Below, one piece after another: positions 18,060 through 25,629 of a DNA stretch of 38,376 bases. Every line of letters begins with the position of its first letter. Within the stretch, counting starts at the first letter, position 1. The DNA lies in assembly GCA_002071485.1 (NCBI GenBank), contig MWFF01000138.1, forward strand, positions 1 through 38,376, read 5' to 3'. The notes below the pieces were generated by a model, which did not search any database, had not been told where the DNA came from, and was given only the letters and a program-made list of their open reading frames with translations. This stretch comes from Verrucomicrobia bacterium ADurb.Bin006. GTDB lineage: Bacteria; Verrucomicrobiota; Verrucomicrobiia; Limisphaerales; J093. A program made the position numbers and the translations under genes.

Positions 18060-18424
18060 CCGATACGGACTTTCACACCGCTGCGCGTGGTCGGATGTCC
18101 GGGCTGTGGCAAAACCGCGCCGGGCGACAGTCCTCGAACGGGATCACACAGAGACACAGAGGACGCGGCGCGACGGAGCCGCAACCGAAGGTCCGGGGAA
18201 AGAGCTTGGCGCGGGTTCAGGGTTCAGGGTTCGGGGTTCAGGGTTCAGGGCTGGAACTGCGCGATGTGGCGCGATTGTGCTACAGAGGGCACCTCCGGCA
18301 ATCGACCTTGGCGACGCCTCCCGCGGAAGGCGCGCCACGGCAAAGGTCCTCTCTCACCGTGCCGGACCGCGATGAACCGCCGAGGCGCTGCAAGTCTTGC
18401 TGCGGGGGATTCCGGCAGAGGTTC
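18060..18424. repeat. intergenic repeat region with 7-bp GGGTTCA array and ACACAGAG repeat
   Basis: No gene is supported. At 18145-18166 a cacagagacacagagg motif occurs that recurs at 20047-20278. At 18213-18250 five 7-bp units GGGTTCA, GGGTTCA, GGGTTCG, GGGTTCA, GGGTTCA plus GGG form a perfect-register array. The frames crossing this region are repeat translations. Confidence 0.75.
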
Positions 18425-19153
18425 TCAGGTGCGCACGCGCCGCCACACGCACAAAGCCACCAGGCCAAGGCCGGCGATTAAAGCGAACGCACCAGGCTCG
18501 GGGATGGGGGCCGCATCGAGTGTTATCTCGGTGAGCACAAAGTTGCCCGCGAGACCATGCCCGGGCCCTTCGTCGGGGAGATTCGGGTGTTCGAGCACCT
18601 CCAATCTGACGCCAGTGATCCCCACGAGAAAGGAGTCCGCCATCACCGTGTAGATGTCAGCTCCAGTAGGCGGAGGCCCAGCGAGGATGCTGTCGTCTCC
18701 CAGCTTCGTCATGGTCGCGCCTGCCGAGGAAACGTACGAGAAGGGCGAAAGCACTGTCCAATTGGCGGTGACATCGCCGCCGTTGGACGACCCGTCGGCG
18801 AAGAGCGACCGGTCGTCAGTAGTGACCGAGAGGCGAAAACAGCCGATTGTGAACCCGTGACCATAGTTCTGGTGTAGTGTGAATTCGAGCCGAGAGCCCC
18901 CAGGATAGGAAATGTCCGTAGCCGTCTCGAACACGGCAGTCTGGGCTAGCGCTACCCAGTTAGGATACCCGAATGCGATTGCCCAGCCGGCATCACCCGT
19001 GGTTATCCCATCTATCGCCATGCTTGTCGTGAAGCCCCCTTGGGTAGCCGTAGCGGCTGCATTCTGGAGCACGACGGCCTGGCTCGAGTATTGCAGCAGG
19101 CTTCCGATGGCTGTAGCGACGGCTCCGACGCGAAGGAGGAGGCGGGCTTTCAT
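18425..19153 (-). CDS. PEP-CTERM sorting domain protein
   Basis: A 242-aa exported protein on the minus strand. Start chosen at 19153 (MKARLLLRVGAVATAIGSLL), which gives a normal signal peptide; an upstream ATG at 19207 would add 18 residues. The C-terminus is a textbook PEP-CTERM signal: PIPEPG, a hydrophobic helix AFALIAGLGLVALCVW, then RRVRT, recognised by the exosortase/EpsH system and linked in Verrucomicrobia to surface or matrix proteins. The body (ATQGGFTTSMAIDG, WAIAFGYPN, LEFTLHQNYGHGFTIGCFR) looks like a beta-jelly-roll (discoidin-like) domain that may bind carbohydrate; this is inference. It is divergent from the sigma factor gene, 203 bp from its start. Confidence 0.88.
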   Translation of the reverse strand: MKARLLLRVGAVATAIGSLLQYSSQAVVLQNAAATATQGGFTTSMAIDGITTGDAGWAIAFGYPNWVALAQTAVFETATDISYPGGSRLEFTLHQNYGHGFTIGCFRLSVTTDDRSLFADGSSNGGDVTANWTVLSPFSYVSSAGATMTKLGDDSILAGPPPTGADIYTVMADSFLVGITGVRLEVLEHPNLPDEGPGHGLAGNFVLTEITLDAAPIPEPGAFALIAGLGLVALCVWRRVRT

Positions 19154-19356
19154 GAGGTGGATTGAAGCGGCCAAGATGGGCCGCGACGGCGAGACGAGGT
19201 GTTTCATGCACAGAACCACAAGCGGCCAAGCTCAGTTCTTTCAGGAATCTCGCCGCCACTGGAAGAAAACCGCCTTCCCGTCTGGCATCGGACGGACAGG
19301 CGAAGAACACACTGAAAGAAACCGCCTTTTGTCGCGGTGTATCCCATAGAAAGCGT

Positions 19357-20022
19357 ATGCCAATGACTGCGGCCAAGCCAAAGCCGGGTGGGGCGCACAC
19401 GCGCACGCACTGGAGCCTGGTGCGGCGGCTCAAGGCGGGCGGGCACGAAGAGGCGTGGCAGGAGTTCTACACGGCTTACCGCCCGCTGATCCACGGTTTG
19501 GCGCTGAAGTCGGGGCTGTCGCGGGAGGAGGCCGAAGAAGCGGTGCAGGACACGGTGACGTGCGTGTTCAAGAGCCTGCCGTCGTTCAACGCGGACCCGG
19601 CGGCGGGTTCATTCAAGAGTTGGCTGTTCCGGGTGGCCCAGTGGCGCATCATCAATCAGCTCAACAAACGGCCGCGGCGGACGAGCGCGGTCGCGGAGGC
19701 GTTCCGATCGGGCGGGGACGGCAGCGGGACAGCCGGAACCGCTCCGACCGACAAGATTCCCGATTCAGCCCCCAACGCCCTGGAGGCACTGTGGGATGCG
19801 GAGTGGCAGGAGAACGCCCTGGAGATCGCCTTGAGCCGGTTGAAGCAGGTGGCGAAGGCTCGACATTTCCAGGCGTTCTACCTGCACGTGATCAAACGGC
19901 AATCGCCCTCCCAAGTGGCCAAGGCGCTCGGCACCACGGTGGAGCAGGTATACCTGGTCAAGTGCCGTCTGTTGCCGGTGTTCAAACGCATCGTGAGAAG
20001 GTTGGAGGGGCGACTGTTGTGA
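19357..20022 (+). CDS. ECF-type RNA polymerase sigma factor
   Basis: A 221-aa sigma-70 family factor. Region 2 is visible as AWQEFYTAYRPLIHGLALKS, REEAEEAVQDTVTCVFKSLP and SFKSWLFRVAQWRIINQLNK; region 4 as the C-terminal helix-turn-helix (SRLKQVAKARHFQAFYLHVI, SPSQVAKALGTTVEQVYLVK). There is no region 1 or 3. It would direct transcription of a signal-specific regulon. The start ATG at 19357 (MPMTAAKPKPGG) is preceded by a weak AGAAAG; the frame extends to 19162 but without sigma homology. It lies 319 bp upstream of the giant kinase; sigma/kinase pairs are common in Verrucomicrobia and Planctomycetes, so the kinase probably regulates or is regulated by it. Confidence 0.87.
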   Translation: MPMTAAKPKPGGAHTRTHWSLVRRLKAGGHEEAWQEFYTAYRPLIHGLALKSGLSREEAEEAVQDTVTCVFKSLPSFNADPAAGSFKSWLFRVAQWRIINQLNKRPRRTSAVAEAFRSGGDGSGTAGTAPTDKIPDSAPNALEALWDAEWQENALEIALSRLKQVAKARHFQAFYLHVIKRQSPSQVAKALGTTVEQVYLVKCRLLPVFKRIVRRLEGRLL

Positions 20023-20046
20023 TCCGTGATTGCCCCGGCTGGTATT

Positions 20047-20278
20047 CACCACAGAGGCGCAGAGGACACAAAGGGGGAATGGGGTGAAACAGGCGAGGGT
20101 TTGTCTGGGTCTGGACCGTAAGGCGGGCGGCTTGTGACACGGGCCAACGACCGCGACATTCAACAAGTCCCCCCCCAAGCCCTTTCTCTGTGCTCTCTGT
20201 GTCTCTGTGGTTGAACCCCGACGGTGACAGTCATCGAACCGGACCAACCACAGAGGCGCAGAGGACACGGAGAACGCT
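20047..20278. repeat. inverted pair and third copy of CACAGAGGCGCAGAGGACACA repeat
   Basis: The sequence caccacagaggcgcagagg at 20047-20065 is answered by its inverted counterpart ctgtgctctctgtgtctctg at 20188-20207 (within 20180-20215), giving a long imperfect stem around a 105-bp loop. A third copy in direct orientation is at 20248-20275. It fills most of the gap between the sigma factor and kinase genes; no small gene is seen. Confidence 0.8.
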
Positions 20279-20341
20279 GCTTCGAGCGGCCTGAGAAAGG
20301 AATCGCAAGGCTGGTGCGTCGCGGCTACTCTGCTTCCTCGT

Positions 20342-23300
20342 ATGCCCCTCGACTCGGGTCGATCGCCTGCGTCCGAAGCCGCCGGATCGGCGGTTGCCGG
20401 TCACCCGCCGGAGATTGCCGATCACCTGTTGCTGCGTCGTATCGGGCGCGGCAGCTATGGCGAGGTCTGGCTGGCGCGGAATGTCGTAGGCACGTACCGG
20501 GCGGTGAAGATCGTCCATCGCGACGCCTTCGAGGACAGCCGCCCGTACGAACGCGAATTCGCCGGAATTCAGAAGTACGAACCCATCTCCCGCATGCACG
20601 AGGGCCTGACGAACCTGCTGCAGATCGGGCGCGCGGACGCCGCCGGCTACTTCTACTACGTGATGGAGTTGGCGGACCCCGCGGCGCCGTCGAACGCCGG
20701 GGAAAGCGCCGAGGCGCAGGCGTCGGGGATGCGCGAGCGGAGTCTTCCTGCCATCGCTCCGTCTCCTGCCACCTGCTCGATGTCTCCGGACTCCTACGTG
20801 CCTCGCACCCTGGGCCACGAGCTGAAGTCGCGGGGGCGGCTGCCGTCGGAAGAGTGCCTGCAGATCGGGATCACACTGGCCGACGCCGTCGAGCATCTGC
20901 ATCGCAACCGGCTGGTCCATCGCGACATCAAGCCGTCGAACGTCATTTTCGTGAATGGACGCCCCAAGCTGGCGGACATTGGTCTTGTTGCAGAGATAGG
21001 CGCGACGAAATCGTTCGTCGGGACGGAGGGGTTTGTGGCGCCGGAAGGTCCGGGGACACCCCGGTCGGACATCTTCAGCTTCGGCAAGTTGCTCTACGAA
21101 ATGGCCACCGGCAAGGACCGGGGCGACTTCCCGGCCCCGTTGACGAATCTGGCGGCATTGCCGGACCAGGCGCGCCTGTCGGAACTGAACGAGGTCATCC
21201 TCAAGGCGTGCGAGCCGGATCCGGGGCAACGGTACGCGAGCATGGCGGCCTTGCGAGCCGAGTTGTTGCTGGTGCAGGCGGGGGAATCGCTCCGGAGGAC
21301 GCGCGTGCTCGAGCGGCAATTCCGGTGTTTCCGCCGTGCGGCGGTCCTGGCATTGGTGGCGTTACTGATAGGGATCCTCGGCTTTCTGCCGATACAGCGT
21401 GAGCGCGAGGCGCGGCTGCGCGCCGAGCGCGAACGCATGGCGTGGTTGACCCAGTTCGAGGCCCAGAACGTCGAGCAACTGTTCGCCAATGATCGTCCCC
21501 GCGAAGCGATCGCGAGTCTGGCGGGATTGCTGCGGGAAGATGCGGCGAACCAAGTCGCGGCCGAACGGCTGCTCCACGCGCTCACGGATCGGTCATTTGC
21601 CCTGCCGCTCACCCCCGCGCTCGAGCACACCGCCGGCGTGGCGATCGTTCGTTGGAGCGCCGATGGCGAGCGGGTCGTGACAGCCTCGCAGGACGGCAGC
21701 GCACGTGTATGGGACGGACGGACCGGCCAGCCCGTCACGCCGCCGCTCCGGCATCGCGGACCTGTTCGCTGGGTGGAATTCAGTCCGGAGGGAGGGCTGG
21801 TGGTTACGGCTTCGGACGACGGAACGGCACGGGTGTGGGACGTGGCCACAGCTTCGGCGAGCGCGTCGATCGCGGAAAGCCGAGTTCCCGGAGGCCCTGA
21901 TTCGAGTGAACCGGGGCTCGCGGCTTGGCCCGCCGAAGCTGCAACCGGGCCTCAAGCATCCGCATTTGGCGATCCTGAGCGGAGGCGGCAGCTCGTCCCT
22001 CCGAGCCTTGCGGCTCGCCAGATGTTGGTCCTCGAACACCAAGGACCGGTCGTGATGGCGAACTTCAGTCCCGATGGACTGCGCGTCGTCACCGCTTCCA
22101 CGGATGCCACGGCCCGCCTCTGGGACACGCGGACCGGTGAACCAATCGGCGCGGTTTTGGGCCACAACGACCGCGTGAACGCGGCTCGGTTCAGTCCCGA
22201 TGGGCATTGGGTGGTGACCGTCTCCGACGACGGGACCGCGCGGGTCTGGGATGCGGAACTGGGGGAACCGGTCGGCGGCGCATTGACGCACCCAGGCGGG
22301 GTGGCATGGGCCGAATTCAGCCCCGATGGCGTGCAGTTGGTCACCGCCGGGCGCGATGGCGTGGCGCGGATTTGGGTGCGGCACGCAGGAGAGGATGTGT
22401 CAATCCTTCCCGAGCAACCTAGCCACGGACGTCAGTCCGCGCCGTCTCGGGTCTTCGAAAGCGAGGGCCAGCGCCGGCTGACGCCGGGGGCTGCGGAGTT
22501 CAAGGCCCAGCCGCCTCTCGAACACCAAGGGCCGGTGGTCATGGCCAGCTTCAGTCCGGACGGCCTGCGCGTGGTGACGGCCTCGGACGATGGCACGGCG
22601 CGCGTGTGGGATGCCCGCAATGGCCGTCCGGTGACGGGGCCGTTGAAGTGCGGCGACCAAGTCCGCGCGGCGCGGTTCAGTCCCGATGGACTCCGCGTGG
22701 TGACGGCCTCGGCGGACCAGACGGCCCGGGTCTGGGATGCCTTTGATGGCGAGGCCTGGACCGAGCCGTTCGCGCATGGGCATCGGCTGACCTGGGCGGA
22801 GTTCAGTCCGGACGGCACGCGGGTGGCAACGAGTTCGGAGGATGGAAGCGCTTGTGTTTGGGATGTGCGGCTGGGGCGGGCTCTGCGCCGACGTGTCCAA
22901 CTCGGGCAGGCCGTCGAAGAGGCCCTGCCCAGCGCGGATGGTCGTTGGTATCTCGTCGGCCTCTTGCCCGATCGCGGCACGCCTGACTGCGCCGTAGATG
23001 TCCGCCGCTCCGACGAGGAGGCGGACGTTCCGCTATCGGTCCGGTTCCCCGGCGTGGCGTCGCACTTCCGCTACAGCCCGGACGAACAGCGCGCGCTGGC
23101 GGTGACGGATGACGGATTGTTGCGCATCTGGGCTGTAGCCTCGGGCAAGTTGGTGGACGAACCGCTGCCGGTGGGCGGGCGGGTCCACACAGTCGAGTTC
23201 AGTCCAGATAGCAAGTGGATCGTGACGGGGGGAACCGATTGCCTGGCCCAGCTTTGGGAGGCCGCCAGAATCCTTGAAACCCCGGACCTGGTTCGATCAG

Positions 23301-25423
23301 GTCAAGTTCAGCCCTCCTCCCTCCCGTATTTCAAGGATTCCCCTGAGCGAGGCGCGGGAGGGGAATGGGGAATCACTGGTGTTGCGCATGAAGCCGAGGA
23401 CTTGGACGGGTCTAAGAGGCGCCTCGCTCGAGTGAGGCGTGTGGGCGGTGGCCTGCCCCATGATGGGGAGGTATGGTCGGCAAGATTCAGTTCCACGGCG
23501 AACAAGCTGGTCACTGCGTCGGGCGATGGGGTCACGCGCCTATGGTCCGTGCCCGAGGGCCGGCTGCTGCGGGAACTGCGTGGGCATCAAGGGGCGGTGT
23601 ATCATGCCGAGTTCAGTCAGGACGGACGCCGCGTCGTGACGGCGGGGGACGACCTAACCGCGCGCATCTGGGATGCCGAAACCGGCCAGGCCCTGGGCCA
23701 ACCGCGGTGGCACGAGCGAAGCGTACGGTTTGGTTGTTTCAATCGGGAGGGAACACGGCTGTTGACGTTGACGGAGGGAGACGCGGCCTGGCTTTGGGAC
23801 CTGACCAAGCCCCGAGGCCGGGGCAATCCTCTGCCGTTGCGCGATCGGATCGTCGCCGCCGAGTTCAGCCCGGATGGCCGCTGCGTGTTGGCCCGCTCGA
23901 GCGCTGGAGCACAGGCGGCTCGACTCTGGGACGTGATGACAGGCCGTCCGCTGAGCGAACCCCTGTTGCACGCCGGGCCGGTGCTCTGCGCTCATTTCAC
24001 CGCGGACGGGACGCGCGTGCTCACGGGGGCGAAGGACGGCACCATCACCTGGTGGGAAGTGATGCGGCTGCCGAGTCCGGCGCCGGCTTGGCTGCCCGAA
24101 TTGGCGAGTCTTCTTGTGGGGGAACGGACCGACGCGGATGAAGCGGCGCACCAACCGGGCGCGCACCGGTTCAAGGGCGTTCGTGCCGCGATCGCGGCGA
24201 CGGCAGCCAGCGACGTGTACGGGCAGTGGGGCCGATGGTTTCTGGCTGACCGACGGGAGCGGTTTGCGGCGCCGTCCGGGGAAAAGACGGTGGCCGATTA
24301 TGTCGCGCGCCAGATGTTGACGCGGCAGGTGGCGCCGCTGCTCGACGTGCTGCGGTTGCAGCCCACGAACGCCGTCGCTTTGTCGCGTCTGGCGGCAACG
24401 GCCCGGCGCGGAACGGCGGGAACGAATGCCTTGTTGCTGAGCGCGGTGAGCAACCAGGTGGCCCGGTTGGCGGAATGGAATCCGCGGGACCGCGTGGCCT
24501 TATGGGCGGCGATCGACAACTGGGCCCAAGCAGGCCGGTGGGATGATGGATTGGCGACGATGGACCGCGTTCTGTCGAGGGAGCCGGAGACGATCAACGG
24601 TTGGATTGGGCGTGGCGTTCTGCTGGATTGGAGTGGGCGGCAAGAGGAAGCCCGTCTGGCCTACGTCAGGGCCCTGGAATGCGCGGACCGTTCCGCTTCA
24701 ACTCCTGACGTGTTGCGGCAGACAATGCTGCTCAACCGGGCCGCGTTGTCGAAACGGTTGGGACGTCAAACGGAGGCGGTGGCCGATTACCCGAGTCCGT
24801 GGAACATCCCGCCCCGGGACACAGCACTCGAAGCGCGGGCGATCGACCTCTCCGCCTTCTACAATGCGGCGTTCGACGAGGCGTGGTATGACTGGCGGGC
24901 GAGCGGCAACCGGAGTTTGCTGTCAGCCTGGAACGCGGTGCAGACGGGTGGTTTGGGGTGGCCGAGGGAATTCGTGAGTGGAACGCCGTTCGATCCGCGT
25001 GGCCTCATCCAGGCGGGCAATCCGATCCTGGATCGGGACGCGCCCGGCTTCCCGCGCGAGGTTCGCGGAATGCCAATCGGGCAGCGGGCAACTCGACTCT
25101 GCTTCATTCACGCCGCGCACGGTGTTGCTCCTGACGGCACGCTGCTGGGCCGTTATGTGGCGCACTTTGGCGATGGCGGGCAGTGCGAGATTCCGATCCG
25201 GTATGGCGAAGATGTGCGGGCGTGGCGAATCCGCGATGACCCGGCGGAAATCACACGAACCGACTGGGAGCAAAAGACCGAGCCGAACCCGGCGGATGAG
25301 GTGGTGCGGCTGTTCAGCACGTGGTGGGCGAACCCGAGGCCGGAAGTCGAGATCATGAGCCTCGATTTGGTGTCGGAGGGGGCGGCGGCCGCGCCCTTCC
25401 TGGTCGCGATCACGTCCAGATGA
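20342..25423 (+). CDS. giant membrane Ser/Thr protein kinase with WD40 double propeller and C-terminal jelly-roll-like domain
   Basis: A 1693-aa protein. Residues 30-315 are a Hanks-type kinase: glycine loop GRGSYGEVW (36-43), Lys56 in AVKIV, catalytic loop HRDIKPSN (193-200), and DIG (212-214) replacing DFG, then GTEGFVAPEGPGTPRSD. A transmembrane helix follows (333-350), so the kinase is cytosolic and the rest periplasmic. About residues 420-1240 carry 15-16 WD40-like blades ending in ARVWDA-type motifs, probably two propellers. A TPR-like helical part and a C-terminal domain (YGEDVRAW ... NPRPEVEIMSLDLVSEGAAA) complete it. Unusual: repeat-like linkers between blades (after blades 2, 5 and 11) and an extended insert at about 112-150 within the kinase domain. 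Likely a sensor acting with the upstream sigma factor; the ligand is unknown. Confidence 0.88.
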   Translation: MPLDSGRSPASEAAGSAVAGHPPEIADHLLLRRIGRGSYGEVWLARNVVGTYRAVKIVHRDAFEDSRPYEREFAGIQKYEPISRMHEGLTNLLQIGRADAAGYFYYVMELADPAAPSNAGESAEAQASGMRERSLPAIAPSPATCSMSPDSYVPRTLGHELKSRGRLPSEECLQIGITLADAVEHLHRNRLVHRDIKPSNVIFVNGRPKLADIGLVAEIGATKSFVGTEGFVAPEGPGTPRSDIFSFGKLLYEMATGKDRGDFPAPLTNLAALPDQARLSELNEVILKACEPDPGQRYASMAALRAELLLVQAGESLRRTRVLERQFRCFRRAAVLALVALLIGILGFLPIQREREARLRAERERMAWLTQFEAQNVEQLFANDRPREAIASLAGLLREDAANQVAAERLLHALTDRSFALPLTPALEHTAGVAIVRWSADGERVVTASQDGSARVWDGRTGQPVTPPLRHRGPVRWVEFSPEGGLVVTASDDGTARVWDVATASASASIAESRVPGGPDSSEPGLAAWPAEAATGPQASAFGDPERRRQLVPPSLAARQMLVLEHQGPVVMANFSPDGLRVVTASTDATARLWDTRTGEPIGAVLGHNDRVNAARFSPDGHWVVTVSDDGTARVWDAELGEPVGGALTHPGGVAWAEFSPDGVQLVTAGRDGVARIWVRHAGEDVSILPEQPSHGRQSAPSRVFESEGQRRLTPGAAEFKAQPPLEHQGPVVMASFSPDGLRVVTASDDGTARVWDARNGRPVTGPLKCGDQVRAARFSPDGLRVVTASADQTARVWDAFDGEAWTEPFAHGHRLTWAEFSPDGTRVATSSEDGSACVWDVRLGRALRRRVQLGQAVEEALPSADGRWYLVGLLPDRGTPDCAVDVRRSDEEADVPLSVRFPGVASHFRYSPDEQRALAVTDDGLLRIWAVASGKLVDEPLPVGGRVHTVEFSPDSKWIVTGGTDCLAQLWEAARILETPDLVRSGQVQPSSLPYFKDSPERGAGGEWGITGVAHEAEDLDGSKRRLARVRRVGGGLPHDGEVWSARFSSTANKLVTASGDGVTRLWSVPEGRLLRELRGHQGAVYHAEFSQDGRRVVTAGDDLTARIWDAETGQALGQPRWHERSVRFGCFNREGTRLLTLTEGDAAWLWDLTKPRGRGNPLPLRDRIVAAEFSPDGRCVLARSSAGAQAARLWDVMTGRPLSEPLLHAGPVLCAHFTADGTRVLTGAKDGTITWWEVMRLPSPAPAWLPELASLLVGERTDADEAAHQPGAHRFKGVRAAIAATAASDVYGQWGRWFLADRRERFAAPSGEKTVADYVARQMLTRQVAPLLDVLRLQPTNAVALSRLAATARRGTAGTNALLLSAVSNQVARLAEWNPRDRVALWAAIDNWAQAGRWDDGLATMDRVLSREPETINGWIGRGVLLDWSGRQEEARLAYVRALECADRSASTPDVLRQTMLLNRAALSKRLGRQTEAVADYPSPWNIPPRDTALEARAIDLSAFYNAAFDEAWYDWRASGNRSLLSAWNAVQTGGLGWPREFVSGTPFDPRGLIQAGNPILDRDAPGFPREVRGMPIGQRATRLCFIHAAHGVAPDGTLLGRYVAHFGDGGQCEIPIRYGEDVRAWRIRDDPAEITRTDWEQKTEPNPADEVVRLFSTWWANPRPEVEIMSLDLVSEGAAAAPFLVAITSR
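21980..22017. repeat. palindromic repeat-like segment inside WD40 linker 1
   Basis: Within the linker after blade 2 lie two perfect stems: CGGAGG (21980-21985) with CCTCCG (21998-22003), and CGAGCC-TTGC-GGCTCG (22002-22017). The minus strand has a GCAA tetraloop. Such stems are normal for intergenic REP elements, not for WD40 coding DNA. Confidence 0.6.
22423..22442. repeat. REP-derived hairpin inside WD40 linker 2
   Basis: The 20-bp segment matches 19 of 20 positions of the reverse complement of REP copy 1 at 67-86, including the hairpin CGGAC-GTCA-GTCCG. It lies in the linker after blade 5, in frame. Confidence 0.65.
23268..23361. repeat. nested inverted repeats inside WD40 linker 3
   Basis: A perfect 12-bp inverted repeat GAATCCTTGAAA (23268-23279) / TTTCAAGGATTC (23329-23340) encloses a hairpin GACCTG...CAGGTC. 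Immediately after it, ATTCCCCT and AGGGGAAT form a further 8-bp inverted pair. All lie in the linker after blade 11. Confidence 0.7.
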
Positions 25424-25427
25424 GGGC

Positions 25428-25548
25428 GTGGGAGGTGCTGCGACAACACGGCCGTCCGGTTCTCAAGCTGCGGATGCGTTCCTTCCGCAGGTGTATGACG
25501 AATTGTGGCGCCTTGCCGCGCACAAGCTGGGCCAGGAAGCAGCCAGGA
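25428..25548 (+). pseudogene. N-terminal stub of a second ECF sigma factor
   Basis: From a GTG at 25428, 4 bp after the kinase stop, about 40 codons read ...DAFLPQVYDELWRLAAHKLGQEA. This is the region-2 start of the sigma-70 ECF subfamily (typical form LLPLVYDELRRLAAHKLA...), but the expected continuation (PGQTLQ...ALVHEAYLRL) is gone at about 25548 and unrelated DNA follows. The stub is too short to work as a sigma factor. It suggests that another sigma gene once lay downstream of the kinase and was cut when the restriction-modification gene arrived. Confidence 0.6.
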
Positions 25549-25586
25549 TGAGTTGGGATTCCGCCCGACAGGATTCCGCCCGTCGG

Positions 25587-25615
25587 TTGACAGCACGGAA
25601 TTGCGATCGCAATCT
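25587..25615 (+). promoter_or_regulatory. putative promoter with 14-bp palindromic operator for the RM gene
   Basis: A perfect TTGACA box at 25587-25592 is followed, after 17 bp, by CAATCT (25610-25615), a weak -10. A perfect 14-bp palindrome ATTGCGATCGCAAT (25600-25613) overlaps this -10 box and ends 16 bp before the RM start codon. The layout fits an autoregulated RM promoter; the binding protein is unknown. Confidence 0.4.
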
Positions 25616-25629
25616 GTCGCCCTGTTGCC

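Noticed and set aside
18087..18653. open frames across 18087-18653
   Set aside because: They translate the heptamer and CACAGAG repeats and overlap the end of the PEP-CTERM gene.
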